Positions 1 through 9,094 are shown, numbered from the stretch's first letter. The stretch is 64,000 nucleotides of DNA from Bacteriovoracaceae bacterium (GCA_019752535.1 JAIEMA010000019.1:124001-188000); one strand, 5' to 3'. A program made the numbers and translations. Notes: generated from the letters alone by a model not told the origin.

Positions 1-1238
1 CCATTGTAGGGACAGGAATGGCCGGAATGTCGGCTGCCTATTTTCTTAAGGATGATTACGATATCAGTCTTTTTGAAAAAAATGACTACATCGGTGGCCA
101 CACGAATACAGTGTATGTGAAGGAAGAAGGTAAAGAGCTTCCGATTGATACTGGATTCATGGTCTTTAACGAGCACACCTATCCGCTCATGTGTAAGCTC
201 TTTAAAAAACTCGCAGTTCCTTATCATGATACGAGCATGTCTTTTTGCGTTTATGATGCGAACAGAAACTTTGAGTACAATGGGGGCTCATTTGCAGATC
301 TCTTCACTCAAAAGAAGAATGCCTTAAGTCCACGTTTCTGGAAGATGCTGATTGATATTGTAAAATTCGGTAAAGGAGTACCCAAGTATCTATCGGATTC
401 AAGCTTCGATGGTATTTCTCTTGGAGATCTCATCAAGCGTGAAAAACTCGGAGAGGGATTTACTCACGACTATCTTCTGCCAATGACAGCTGCAGTCTGG
501 TCGACTCCTCATGATGAAATGCTTCGCTTCCCGGCCAGATCAATGGTGAGGTTTCTTCTCAATCATGGTCTCACGGGTATTGATACTCAACATCAATGGA
601 AAACCGTTGAGAAGGGTTCACAAACTTATAAATTGAAACTTATTGAGTCATTTAAAAATAAAATTCAAATCAATAAGGAAGTGACGGCCGTAGAGCAAAA
701 TGAAAAGAGCGTAGTCATCGAATTCAAAGACAAGACATCTGAGACGTATGACATGGTCATCATGGCTTCTCATGCTGATGAAACCAAGCGCCTTTTAAAG
801 AACCCTACTGCGCTTCAAAGAGAAATCCTCGCCCCTTTTGAATACCAAAAAAACGAGGCGTGGCTCCACACTGATTCAAGCGTGATGCCCAAGATTAAAA
901 GAAACTGGTCATCCTGGAATCAAGTTCACAGAGAAGATGAACGATTTACTATTTATTACATGAATATGCTTCAACCTATATCCAAGAAAGTTGATTACTT
1001 CATCAACATCAACGGAACTCGTTTTGTTGATGAGAAAAAAGTTATAAAAAAAATCACTTACCATCATCCGGTCTTTAGCACACAAACAGAGATGGCCCAA
1101 AAACGAATCGGCGAACTAAATATTGGCAAGACTCCGATCTACTTCTGCGGCGCCTGGCAGCGCTATGGCTTTCACGAAGATGCATTGATGTCGAGTGTTC
1201 AATTGTGTGAGACTTTGCTGGGCAGAAGCGTTCTATGA
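1..1238 (+). CDS. NAD/FAD-binding amine-oxidase-like oxidoreductase (5' partial)
   Basis: Flavoprotein of the COG2907 type (predicted NAD/FAD-binding protein). The reading frame is open to the window edge and reads IVGTGMAGMSAAYF, the FAD-binding GxGxxG loop, so the true start lies just upstream; the ATG at 18 is inside this loop and cannot be the start. A second dinucleotide-fold element, LFEKNDYIGGHTNT, follows, and the C-terminal FAD-closing segment is YFCGAWQRYGFHEDAL. The stop overlaps the next gene by 4 bases (ATGA). Similar proteins sit beside DUF1365 and cyclopropane-fatty-acid-synthase genes in many proteobacteria, so a redox step on membrane lipids is inferred. The substrate is unknown. 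Confidence 0.88.
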   Translation, partial: IVGTGMAGMSAAYFLKDDYDISLFEKNDYIGGHTNTVYVKEEGKELPIDTGFMVFNEHTYPLMCKLFKKLAVPYHDTSMSFCVYDANRNFEYNGGSFADLFTQKKNALSPRFWKMLIDIVKFGKGVPKYLSDSSFDGISLGDLIKREKLGEGFTHDYLLPMTAAVWSTPHDEMLRFPARSMVRFLLNHGLTGIDTQHQWKTVEKGSQTYKLKLIESFKNKIQINKEVTAVEQNEKSVVIEFKDKTSETYDMVIMASHADETKRLLKNPTALQREILAPFEYQKNEAWLHTDSSVMPKIKRNWSSWNQVHREDERFTIYYMNMLQPISKKVDYFININGTRFVDEKKVIKKITYHHPVFSTQTEMAQKRIGELNIGKTPIYFCGAWQRYGFHEDALMSSVQLCETLLGRSVL

Positions 1239-2017
1239 AGTCAGCACTCTATACCGGGACCATAAGCCATGTGAGAAAATCGCTTAGGCCCTACAATTTT
1301 AAGAACACTCTTCCATGGTGGTTAATTGATCTTGATGAGCTTCAAGACTTGGCTGCTTTCAGTGGTTTTTCAAGAAATAATTTTTCTCTTTTTAGTTTTA
1401 GAGATCATGATCATATTTACATGGGTCACGAGACGCTGAAAGAGAACATTCTCACGTGGCTGAAGACTCAGGGTGTAGATGAGAAAATTATCAACATTCG
1501 ACTTTTAACTAATTTAAGAACCTTGGGTTATGTTTTTAATCCGGTTTCGTTTTACTTCATTCAAGGCGAGAGCCAGAGATGGATCATATCTGAAATAGGA
1601 AATACGTTTTGGGAACAAAAGCCCACACTTTTGGGGCCTTTTACGGCTGATGTTATTGAACAGAGGATTGATAAACTTTTTTACATTTCCCCCTTTCTTC
1701 CTCTTGATAATCAACTTCATCTCAAAGTCACCTGGCCTTCTGAAACCTTAATCGTTCACATTAACGATTTATCTCCTGAGGGACGAAGTGATTTGGTGGC
1801 CACTTTCAATGGAAAGCGGGAGGAGATTAATTCTTCTATTTTTATACGAACGGCTTTGAAGTATCCCCTTCTACCGTTTCTCATTACTTTTCTCATTCAT
1901 TGGCATGCACTCAAGTTGTGGCTAATGAAGATACCTTATTTAAAAAAATCTGATAGTCCTGAACTGCAAAAAGGAGTTTTTCAATGGAAATCGCGAAAAT
2001 TCGTGAAGCATTCGTAG
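1235..2017 (+). CDS. DUF1365 family protein
   Basis: A 260-residue protein of the DUF1365 (COG3496) family, recognised by the N-terminal YTGTISHVRKSLRPYNF, the central LRTLGYVFNPVSFYF and the neighbours on both sides. The molecular role is unknown. The family is almost always encoded between a COG2907 flavoprotein and a cyclopropane-fatty-acid-synthase-like methyltransferase, as here, so it probably acts with them on unsaturated phospholipid acyl chains. One hydrophobic stretch near residues 205-222 may anchor it to the membrane. Its ATG overlaps the upstream stop by 4 bases, and its last 34 bases overlap the next gene, which implies coupled translation. Confidence 0.88.
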   Translation: MKSALYTGTISHVRKSLRPYNFKNTLPWWLIDLDELQDLAAFSGFSRNNFSLFSFRDHDHIYMGHETLKENILTWLKTQGVDEKIINIRLLTNLRTLGYVFNPVSFYFIQGESQRWIISEIGNTFWEQKPTLLGPFTADVIEQRIDKLFYISPFLPLDNQLHLKVTWPSETLIVHINDLSPEGRSDLVATFNGKREEINSSIFIRTALKYPLLPFLITFLIHWHALKLWLMKIPYLKKSDSPELQKGVFQWKSRKFVKHS

Positions 2018-3231
2018 CCTTGCCTATCGCTAAACAGATTGTTGAGTCCGTGCTCGCACGAATTAAAAATGGCTCCATACTTCTTAAATCTTCAGATGGA
2101 AGAGAGTTGTTGTTTGGTGATTCAAATTCTATCCCTCTCACAGTTGAAGTAACTGATGAACGCTTCTACATGCACTGCCTATTGTACGGAGATATCGGTT
2201 TTGGTGAGGCTTACACTGAGGGGTGGTGGGATTCAAATGATGTCACAGGGATTATTAAACTTCTGATTAATAATATGCAGGAAATCGGTGGCATGTCTGG
2301 AAGTAACAAGACCGCAGGTAATCTTCTTAAAGTTTTAAACCGTGGTGCCTACCTTCTTCGCTCTAACACTGAAAAAGGGGCAAAGAAAAACATCCAAGAA
2401 CATTACGATCTCTCAAACGATTTCTATAAGCTATGGCTTGATGAAACGATGACGTATTCCTCAGCTTATTGGAAAACACCACAGCTCTCTCTCAAGGAAG
2501 CACAAATCGAAAAGTGGCGCTCTCTAGCAGAGAATCTTGAAATAAAAAAAGAAGATGAAGTTCTTGAAATTGGAACCGGCTGGGGTGGCTTCTCTTGCTT
2601 CCTTGCTAAAGAGTATGGATGCAGAATTACAACTGTCACAATTTCAGAAGAGCAATTTAAATATTCAAAAGATTTATTTGAACGTGAAGGCGTCTCTCAC
2701 CTCATCAATCTTCAACTTCAAGACTACCGAAAGATCACCGGAAAGTTTGATAAAATTGTCTCTATTGAGATGATGGAAGCCATCGGCCATCAGTATCTTC
2801 CCGTGTTTTTTAAAGTCTTAAGTGATCGCTTGAAGAAAGATGGATTAATTAGCTATCAGGTGATTACTTGCGCTGACTCACGCTATGAAGAATATCGATC
2901 AGGAGTGGACTGGATTCAAAAGCATATATTTCCTGGGGCCTTGCTTCCCAGCGTGGGTCACATGACAAAGGTAATGAATGAAGTCAGTGAGCTGCAGTTA
3001 GTGAAATTTAGAGATATGGGTCCTCACTATGCGAAGACTCTTAATATCTGGGATAAAAAATTTATTGAAGTCAAAAATCAAGTTGAAAAGTTAGGGTTTG
3101 ATTCACGCTTTCAGCGAAAGTGGCATTACTATCTAAATTACTGTGAAGCCGCATTTGAGACGAGAAATATATCTGTAGTCCAGATGACACTCACTCGTCC
3201 CAATAATGCTAAATTGGTAAGCGAGGTTTAG
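1984..3231 (+). CDS. Cyclopropane-fatty-acyl-phospholipid synthase family methyltransferase
   Basis: SAM-dependent methyltransferase of the CFA synthase/UfaM family, which adds a methyl or methylene group to double bonds of phospholipid acyl chains at the membrane surface. SAM motif I is VLEIGTGWGGFSCF near residue 195. Family motifs IEMMEAIGHQY and DWIQKHIFPGALLPS follow. At 415 residues it is slightly longer than E. coli Cfa (382). A ribosome binding site AAGGAG lies about 9 bases before the ATG, inside the upstream gene. The 3' end overlaps the convergent DUF1295 gene by 23 bases. Whether the product is a cyclopropane, a 10-methyl or a furan fatty acid cannot be told from sequence. The DUF1365/flavoprotein context favours more than plain cyclopropanation. 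Confidence 0.93.
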   Translation: MEIAKIREAFVALPIAKQIVESVLARIKNGSILLKSSDGRELLFGDSNSIPLTVEVTDERFYMHCLLYGDIGFGEAYTEGWWDSNDVTGIIKLLINNMQEIGGMSGSNKTAGNLLKVLNRGAYLLRSNTEKGAKKNIQEHYDLSNDFYKLWLDETMTYSSAYWKTPQLSLKEAQIEKWRSLAENLEIKKEDEVLEIGTGWGGFSCFLAKEYGCRITTVTISEEQFKYSKDLFEREGVSHLINLQLQDYRKITGKFDKIVSIEMMEAIGHQYLPVFFKVLSDRLKKDGLISYQVITCADSRYEEYRSGVDWIQKHIFPGALLPSVGHMTKVMNEVSELQLVKFRDMGPHYAKTLNIWDKKFIEVKNQVEKLGFDSRFQRKWHYYLNYCEAAFETRNISVVQMTLTRPNNAKLVSEV

Positions 3232-3970
3232 TAAATGGAATCAGCCGTGGCACGCGTAAGGCGTAGTCACGGTATTCCTCTCTCTCTAAATATTTTTTCT
3301 CAATGAGTGGGATTCCAGTAACTTTTAAAAGACTGTAAGTAATGCAGACAGGACCAATGATGGTCCACGCTGTCCAAAATCCAAAAATATAAAAATACAC
3401 TCCCCACCACAGCACCATCTCACCTAGGTAATTAGGGAATCTGACATATTCCCAGGGCCCCGTAGTGCAAAGTTTTCCTTTATTCGAAGGATCGCTTTTA
3501 AATTTTGTGAGATGCCAATCAGACCAAGCCTCTAAGGCAAATCCTGAAAGCCACAAAATAAGCCCAATGGCCTGTTTGGCGCCAAAGCGCTCTAGCTCAC
3601 TAGTCATTCCAAGTTGAACAGGCAGAGAAATTATAAACATCATTCCTCCCTGGGCGAGGAATACTTTTTTGTAACCTTCTTTCAAATAATTCGTACCCCA
3701 TTGTATGCGATACGCCATATATCTTGGGTCTTCGCCGTGGCCTTTGCTTCGTGAATAAATATGCCAAGCTAAACGAAGTCCCCAAGCTGAGACCATAATT
3801 AGTAGAATAAGTTTAGGTATGCTGTGATAATTTTGCATGTAACCCAAGAGAGCAACCATGACAAACCCTAGTCCCCAGCAAATATCCATGACTGAAAATT
3901 TGTCGTACTTCCATGCAATCCAAAAGAAGACATGGACCAGAACTAAAATACTCAAGATAATTAAACTCAT
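3209..3970 (-). CDS. DUF1295 membrane protein (steroid 5-alpha-reductase-like fold)
   Basis: A 253-residue multi-spanning membrane protein with about six hydrophobic segments. It carries the DUF1295/COG3752 landmarks: RSKGHGEDPRY near residue 75, NYLGEMVLWWGVY in the C-terminal half, and a terminal YRDYALRVPRLIPF. The family is related to 3-oxo-5-alpha-steroid 4-dehydrogenases and ICMT methyltransferases, so it may be an NAD(P)H-dependent reductase of a lipid double bond. It converges on the CFA-type gene with a 23-base overlap, and its start lies 22 bases from the divergent SnoaL-like gene. Its place in this cluster suggests a step in the same lipid modification. Confidence 0.87.
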   Translation of the reverse strand: MSLIILSILVLVHVFFWIAWKYDKFSVMDICWGLGFVMVALLGYMQNYHSIPKLILLIMVSAWGLRLAWHIYSRSKGHGEDPRYMAYRIQWGTNYLKEGYKKVFLAQGGMMFIISLPVQLGMTSELERFGAKQAIGLILWLSGFALEAWSDWHLTKFKSDPSNKGKLCTTGPWEYVRFPNYLGEMVLWWGVYFYIFGFWTAWTIIGPVCITYSLLKVTGIPLIEKKYLEREEYRDYALRVPRLIPFTKPRLPI

Positions 3971-3992
3971 CTCATTAGCCTCGGAGAATATT

Positions 3993-4490
3993 ATGTCTTT
4001 TATCTTAGCATTGCTTTTAGTCCTTGCTACAAATTTTGCTCATGCCCAGGAGAAAGTTATGAATTATGCTGAACGTGCAAGAGATGCATTTACTCGCCTG
4101 GATGCGACCCATCTGAATGTGGTTGAAGAATTTTACGACAAGAACATTGAATTTCATGACCCTATTGGAACAATTCGAGGAAGAGATAAAATCAGGGCCT
4201 ATTACGAAAAGATGTACAAGGATCTTAAATCCATCAAATTCGAATACCATGAGGCCATTAGTCACGATAAAACCGTTGTTCTCGTTTGGAAGATGACCTA
4301 TGCCACAACTAAACTCAATGGAGGAGAACCCATCAGTATTGAGGGCAATTCTGTAATCAAGTTTGGTGGAGCTGAGGACAAAGTTGTCTATCATAGAGAT
4401 TACTTTGATATTGGTGCGATGGTTTATGAATATATCCCCGTTTTAGGATGGGGCGTGAAAACGATAAGGGAAAAGCTCGGTGAACATTGA
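3993..4490 (+). CDS. Secreted SnoaL/NTF2-like protein
   Basis: A 165-residue protein with a Sec signal peptide (MSFILALLLVLATNFAHA, cleavage after about residue 18) followed by an NTF2/SnoaL-like fold: an N-terminal helix ending YDKNIEFHDPIG, then RDKIRAYYEKMY and a beta-sheet ending in YHRDYFDIG. The start at 3993 is preferred to upstream in-frame ATGs because it begins the signal peptide and follows CGGAG. Proteins of this fold often sit in CFA/DUF1365 clusters. No catalytic assignment is possible. The stop codon overlaps the next gene by 11 bases, so the HD-domain gene is likely co-translated. Confidence 0.8.
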   Translation: MSFILALLLVLATNFAHAQEKVMNYAERARDAFTRLDATHLNVVEEFYDKNIEFHDPIGTIRGRDKIRAYYEKMYKDLKSIKFEYHEAISHDKTVVLVWKMTYATTKLNGGEPISIEGNSVIKFGGAEDKVVYHRDYFDIGAMVYEYIPVLGWGVKTIREKLGEH

Positions 4491-5100
4491 AGCCTTAGAA
4501 AATAGAATACGTCCCTACTATGAGGCTCAAGACTCTGGGCATGATTGGGCCCATATAAAAAGAGTTGTCAGAACGGCCACTCAGTTGGCCATTGCAACCA
4601 ATGCTGATATCAATATCGTCCAACCCGCAGCTTACCTGCATGACATAGTGAATATTCCCAAAGATCATCCTGATCGCTCGCGCGCCTCGGAATTAGCTGG
4701 AGAGAAAGCGATTAAAATTTTGCGTGAACTTCAATTTGAAGAGAAATATTTTTCTCAAATTCAACAGGCGATAATTGAACACTCTTACTCTAAGGGGCTA
4801 AAACCCTCATCCCTAGAGGCGGCATGTGTACAAGATGCTGACCGGCTGGATGCTTTGGGCGCTATTGGAATCCTCAGATGCTGCTCCGTCAATACGATGC
4901 TCAAGAGCCAGTTCTATGATCCGGAAGATCCCTTCGCCTCAAAGAGAGAGCTGAATGATAAGAAATGGATGCTTGATCATTATGAAGTGAAGCTTTTCAA
5001 ATTGGCAGACACACTTGTCACGGAGCCGGCCAAGAAGGAAGCCCAAAGTCGGGTAGCTTTTATGAGAAATTTTCTCTCTCAGCTTAAAAGTGAAATTTAG
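4480..5100 (+). CDS. HD-domain phosphohydrolase (YedJ-like)
   Basis: A 206-residue HD-superfamily metal-dependent phosphohydrolase. Metal ligands are visible as HDWAHIKRV near residue 20, the HD pair in AAYLHDIVN near residue 50, IEHSYSKG near residue 95 and QDADRLDALG near residue 115. This spacing matches the YedJ/YpgQ group, for which nucleotide or pyrophosphate hydrolysis has been described in some members. The substrate here is not known. The start is GTG at 4480, overlapping the upstream stop by 11 bases. Its stop overlaps the end of the convergent gene by 4 bases. Confidence 0.9.
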   Translation: MNIEALENRIRPYYEAQDSGHDWAHIKRVVRTATQLAIATNADINIVQPAAYLHDIVNIPKDHPDRSRASELAGEKAIKILRELQFEEKYFSQIQQAIIEHSYSKGLKPSSLEAACVQDADRLDALGAIGILRCCSVNTMLKSQFYDPEDPFASKRELNDKKWMLDHYEVKLFKLADTLVTEPAKKEAQSRVAFMRNFLSQLKSEI

Positions 5101-6200
5101 AACAAGATTTGGCAGTCAACTTTAACTGGTGCAGCGTTCACAGTTTGATAGCAAGCCATGTCAGATTGTCCCGGCTCTAAAACCATCGTGTCACCATTTT
5201 TAAATTGAAGCAGCTCAGACTCACCATCTAAATCCAAACCGGCGAAACTTGTTCTCATGCCAATACCAGCCTCGCTTGGACCAAAATTAAAACTGTAAAA
5301 ATAAGACTTCTCATTCATGACTCGAGAGATAAATTTCTCTTGAACCAATATTGGAAGCGCGAGGATTTTCTGAAGAAAGGAGAAGGGCTCTCTCTCTAAA
5401 CGATAGCCGCGATTTGTGAGAACAAACCAAGCCTCTTTAGGCATAGGTATTAATTCAGTGAAAGCTTCACTTGAATAGAATGCACCATACTTACTCGTAT
5501 AGGGAGTTCCATCTACGAGTTTTACTTGCTGTGAGATCACTTCTCTGACCGTCTCAACCAAAACTTCCACTCGCGCTCTTAAAGCACTGGCCGAGTGAGT
5601 GAGACTGGCCAGCAAAGAGGTCGTCGCACGCCCCTCTAAATAACTCATCTCCATTTGTGTCACAAACATTCCACGTCTTGGGCTTAGTTGATCTTTAATA
5701 TTATTTCCCTCATCAATCACTACAGGCGTGACCGGAAAATCGAGAGGCCAAGGTCTAGCAAAAGGATACTGATGAAAAAAACCGGAATAGGTCAGAGCAT
5801 TTGAATTACTTTTCCAAATGCATTTTTGAAAATCGGTTCGACCTGGACCATTGCCAAGAAAAATTAAACTCTCTTCTGCTTTAGACATGATCCATTGGCC
5901 TTGTTCTGCTTCAAGAAAATGGCCAATTTTTTCAGCACAAAAGGTAAAACTATTTCTGACTTGATCAATATAAAGTTTGGCAAATTCAAAATTCACCTGA
6001 GTAGCCGTTTGATCTTCAAGATGGGATTCACCTAGCGAGAGATAATTTCCTTGAACTTGACCCCATAGAGAAATATTTTGCATCACCGCCTCACGTGGAG
6101 TGGTTTTAGAGGCAAGTAAACTCTCAAGGAAACTGACTTGACCATTGGCCATCGCCAGAGGAGCTGCAAGGAAGCTGAGTAACAGAAGTGTTTTTTTCAT
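5097..6200 (-). CDS. Secreted protein with a GESH motif, function unknown
   Basis: A 367-residue protein starting at the ATG that begins a clear signal peptide (MKKTLLLLSFLAAPLAMA). The mature N-terminus carries NYLSLGESHLEDQT, which resembles the LGExH motif of the EreA/ChaN/Tiki (DUF399-like) superfamily of metal-dependent hydrolases and haem-binding proteins. The rest gives no recognisable family, although cysteines are present near residues 88, 129 and in the C-terminal part (about 347 and 362). The earlier in-frame ATG at 6218 would put a charged extension before the signal peptide and is rejected. A role in periplasmic hydrolysis or metal binding is only a suggestion. Confidence 0.72.
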   Translation of the reverse strand: MKKTLLLLSFLAAPLAMANGQVSFLESLLASKTTPREAVMQNISLWGQVQGNYLSLGESHLEDQTATQVNFEFAKLYIDQVRNSFTFCAEKIGHFLEAEQGQWIMSKAEESLIFLGNGPGRTDFQKCIWKSNSNALTYSGFFHQYPFARPWPLDFPVTPVVIDEGNNIKDQLSPRRGMFVTQMEMSYLEGRATTSLLASLTHSASALRARVEVLVETVREVISQQVKLVDGTPYTSKYGAFYSSEAFTELIPMPKEAWFVLTNRGYRLEREPFSFLQKILALPILVQEKFISRVMNEKSYFYSFNFGPSEAGIGMRTSFAGLDLDGESELLQFKNGDTMVLEPGQSDMACYQTVNAAPVKVDCQILF

Positions 6201-6255
6201 GTGCCGCTGGTGTAGCACAGAAAATCATTATCGGATAAAAGACTGTAAAATTTGC

Positions 6256-6663
6256 TTACCCCTGACGGTTTTGTTCTGAGATCATCTCGTTTAAGTGCCA
6301 GAGATCCCATCCCCACCCTAGAGTAAGAAGTCCTCCAGTAAAAAACCAAAGGATGCCAGTCCAAATGCGACCCATGTAGAAGCGATGCAAACCAAAAAAT
6401 CCACCAAACGTGAGAAGGAGCCAAGCGATGTTATAATTCCATTTTCCTGCTACATACTTGATGTCAGCATCTTCTTCCATCCCGGGAATAAGAAAAGCAT
6501 CAATCAGCCAGCCCACTCCAAACATACCAAATGTGCTGAACCATAAAAGACCGGTCCACTTCTTGCCGTAGTAAAAACGGTGCGCTCCTGTGAATCCAAA
6601 GACCCAAAAGAGATAACCGGCAACGAGACTATGATCCGCAGGTGGAAAGGCTTCTTTTTTCAT
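6256..6663 (-). CDS. TM2-domain membrane protein (two TM2 units)
   Basis: A 135-residue protein with a duplicated TM2-type unit: GAHRFYYGKKWTGLLW near residue 30 and GLHRFYMGRIWTGILW near residue 95, each followed by a hydrophobic segment. Four membrane spans are likely. TM2 proteins are small membrane proteins of unknown biochemical role. The internal duplication is visible directly because both copies keep the HRFYxGxxWTGxLW core. It is divergent from the msrC gene with about 44 bases between starts, so the two promoters overlap. Confidence 0.85.
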   Translation of the reverse strand: MKKEAFPPADHSLVAGYLFWVFGFTGAHRFYYGKKWTGLLWFSTFGMFGVGWLIDAFLIPGMEEDADIKYVAGKWNYNIAWLLLTFGGFFGLHRFYMGRIWTGILWFFTGGLLTLGWGWDLWHLNEMISEQNRQG

Positions 6664-6707
6664 GCTATCACTCTGTGATCTTTCACACTTTTTGGCAAGG
6701 ATCTCCT

Positions 6708-7178
6708 ATGTGGCTACCTGATCCGGATCTTCGTCGCAGCGCTCTGGGGTTAATCACTGGAGAGAAAAATCTCAATGCTAATCTCGCAAATTTAGCGGCA
6801 GTCTTTTTTCACACTCTCCCCGATTTAAACTGGGCCGGCTTTTATATGTGGGATGTAAAAAATCAAGAACTCGTCTTGGGCCCCTTTCAGGGTAAGCCGG
6901 CCTGTTTAAGGATCAAAAGTGGACGAGGCGTTTGCGGGCAGGCCCACCTCACAAAATCTGTTCAGCGCGTGGATGATGTTCATCAGTTTGCTGGTCACAT
7001 CGCTTGTGATGCTGCCTCACGATCAGAATTAGTCGTTCCCCTTATTTGGAATAGCGAGTGCGTGGGTGTACTTGATCTTGACTCTCCTCTTGTCGCTCGC
7101 TTTAACAAAGAGGAAGCACTGTTTGTTGAAAATCTCATGAATGAATGCATGGCCGTAATTTGGCCATCAAGGGAATAA
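6708..7178 (+). CDS. msrC: Free methionine-(R)-sulfoxide reductase
   Basis: A 156-residue GAF-domain enzyme that reduces free methionine-R-sulfoxide in the cytoplasm. The diagnostic segments are present with all three redox cysteines: GKPACLRIKSGRGVCGQA and DVHQFAGHIACDAAS, followed by SELVVPL. Length matches the family (about 160). The start at 6708 (MWLPDPDL) follows AAGGAT; the longer frame beginning at 6642 would overlap the divergent TM2 gene. The next gene begins 2 bases after this stop, so the SDR gene is likely in the same transcript. Confidence 0.92.
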   Translation: MWLPDPDLRRSALGLITGEKNLNANLANLAAVFFHTLPDLNWAGFYMWDVKNQELVLGPFQGKPACLRIKSGRGVCGQAHLTKSVQRVDDVHQFAGHIACDAASRSELVVPLIWNSECVGVLDLDSPLVARFNKEEALFVENLMNECMAVIWPSRE

Positions 7179-7179
7179 A

Positions 7180-7842
7180 ATGAAAACGATTGTCATTACT
7201 GGTGCGGCCAGTGGAATTGGCCTAGAGCTCACGAAACAACTCCTTAAACGCGGAGATAAAGTCATCGCCCTTTGTCGTGCTGTCTCACCTGAACTTAAAC
7301 AAAGTGGAGCTGCGATCCTTGAGGGAATCGATCTCACAAGCACAAAAATGGAAGAGAAGGTTTTCTCATTACTAAAGAATGAAAAGATTGATTGGCTTCT
7401 CAACAATGCAGGCATATTTGAAAATGATGAGTGGGGAGCAATAGATCCTCAAAATATTTTGAAGCAATTTGAAATTAATACATTGGCCCCGATAAAACTC
7501 ACCCAAGCGCTCTTGCCTTTAATGAGCCTTGGTTCAAAAATTGGTATCACCACCAGCAGAATGGGCTCTATTGAAGACAATAACTCTGGCGGTTATTACG
7601 GTTATAGAATTTCAAAAGCTGCGGTCAATATGTTTGGCAAAGGTCTCTCCATCGATCTTGCACCTCAAAGTATTGCAGTCGCCCTGATGCATCCTGGTTA
7701 TGTAAAAACAAAAATGACTGGATTTAATGGAGAAATTACTCCTGAAGTTTCTGCGAAAGGGTTGATTGCGATAATGGATAAACTAGATATGAAAAAGACA
7801 GGCGGATTCTGGCATACCAATGGTGAAGAATTAAGTTGGTAA
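7180..7842 (+). CDS. Short-chain dehydrogenase/reductase
   Basis: A 220-residue classical SDR. The cofactor loop is TGAASGIGLEL (TGxxxGxG) at residues 6-16, NNAG is near residue 75, and the catalytic serine-tyrosine-lysine set is in TTSRMGS and YRISK. C-family members with this tail (MHPGYVKTKMTG) reduce aldehydes or ketones with NADPH, but the substrate is unpredictable. Placement 2 bases behind msrC suggests shared expression under oxidative stress, which is inference. The stop lies next to the convergent MFS gene. Confidence 0.9.
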   Translation: MKTIVITGAASGIGLELTKQLLKRGDKVIALCRAVSPELKQSGAAILEGIDLTSTKMEEKVFSLLKNEKIDWLLNNAGIFENDEWGAIDPQNILKQFEINTLAPIKLTQALLPLMSLGSKIGITTSRMGSIEDNNSGGYYGYRISKAAVNMFGKGLSIDLAPQSIAVALMHPGYVKTKMTGFNGEITPEVSAKGLIAIMDKLDMKKTGGFWHTNGEELSW

Positions 7843-7843
7843 A

Positions 7844-9094
7844 TCAAGCCGCTAATTTTTCTTGCGCAATCACTTCAGAAGCCACTTGTATCTTGCGAGC
7901 TCTAAAAAACATCCAATAGCAGCAAACAGCTAGAAAATAAAATGAAGCCGCAATCATGAATGAATATTGAAATCCATAACTTTCTATCACCCATCCTCCC
8001 AGTTGGCTTGAGAGCGTCCAGGAAGAGTTGTAACAAAAAATAAGCATGGAGGAGACAAAGAGACAGTCCGTTTCTTTAACCCTCTCCATCTCAAACAGCG
8101 AAGTCATCGGTCCACTCATATTCATGAGCATTCCACGCATAAAGAAACTTCCCATCACGAGGGACACACTAGAAGCGAAGGCCATTGTCAGCATAAAGGG
8201 AACAGAGAGCAATGAGGTTATCATCATGAAACGCAAACGATCGACTCGCTTAACAATCACTGGGGAGAGAAAAATGCCAGCAAAGGTAAACAATTGAAGT
8301 GCTCCAAAATAGCCACCAATCGTCGCGCTTCCTAAATTAAATTTCTTAGAGAGATACACATTCATAAACGGAATGATCATTCCGGCCCCAAGTGCCAATG
8401 AGACTTTTGGAGCAATGAGTTTCCCTAGCAATCTCCAATCCTTCTCTTTAATTTGGCCTAGAATTTTTCGAGAGTTTCTAGGAATCGGTGCTTTTAAAAT
8501 TCGAGAATAGGGAATGAGAGAGACTAAAGTCACAATCAGAGCAGCTGACATGGAATAGCGAAATGAATCAAGAGTTGAAAGATTGATAAATATTTTTTGC
8601 ATTAACCCCGGCAACTCTCCGCCCACGAGATACCCTACCAACTGAGATCCCATGACAACCGCAGCATTTATTGTAAAGGCGTAAACTCTTTGCTCTGGTT
8701 GAGTGTGTCGAAAAATAAACGGCGCGATAGAAATATTAAATATCGCCAATCCCATCGCTCCGATTAAACCAAACATGGTGTAGAGGTCTACAGAGGGCGA
8801 GAGGACTTGAAAAATATAACTTGAAGTAGAAACCACAAGACCCAGCATCAAAAGAGGCTTCACAGGAAATTTTTCTAAAATAAAGGCAGCTGGAAAGGCC
8901 ATCAAAGCTGTACCAAGTGAAGTCGTCGACGCGAGACTTCCCATCACACCTTCTTTAAGACCAGCTTCTCTTAAAAATAAATTAAACAGTAATCCATGAA
9001 CGGAATTACCAAACGCCATGAGCGCATGCCCAAGAAGAAAAAGCTTCAAATTAGTAGGGAGTTGAGAGAAATGTAATTTGTAATGACGAACCAT
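7844..9094 (-). CDS. MFS transporter
   Basis: A 416-residue major facilitator superfamily protein with about twelve hydrophobic segments, typical length for the family. The start at 9094 (MVRHYKLHF) is preferred to the upstream ATG at 9166, which would add 24 mostly basic residues and overlap the divergent gene's leader. No substrate-specific motif is recognised. Features include FLREAGLKEGVMGSLAST after the first span and a large cytoplasmic loop near residues 195-215. The lack of an adjacent pathway gene leaves the substrate open; drug or sugar efflux are equally possible. Confidence 0.85.
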   Translation of the reverse strand: MVRHYKLHFSQLPTNLKLFLLGHALMAFGNSVHGLLFNLFLREAGLKEGVMGSLASTTSLGTALMAFPAAFILEKFPVKPLLMLGLVVSTSSYIFQVLSPSVDLYTMFGLIGAMGLAIFNISIAPFIFRHTQPEQRVYAFTINAAVVMGSQLVGYLVGGELPGLMQKIFINLSTLDSFRYSMSAALIVTLVSLIPYSRILKAPIPRNSRKILGQIKEKDWRLLGKLIAPKVSLALGAGMIIPFMNVYLSKKFNLGSATIGGYFGALQLFTFAGIFLSPVIVKRVDRLRFMMITSLLSVPFMLTMAFASSVSLVMGSFFMRGMLMNMSGPMTSLFEMERVKETDCLFVSSMLIFCYNSSWTLSSQLGGWVIESYGFQYSFMIAASFYFLAVCCYWMFFRARKIQVASEVIAQEKLAA

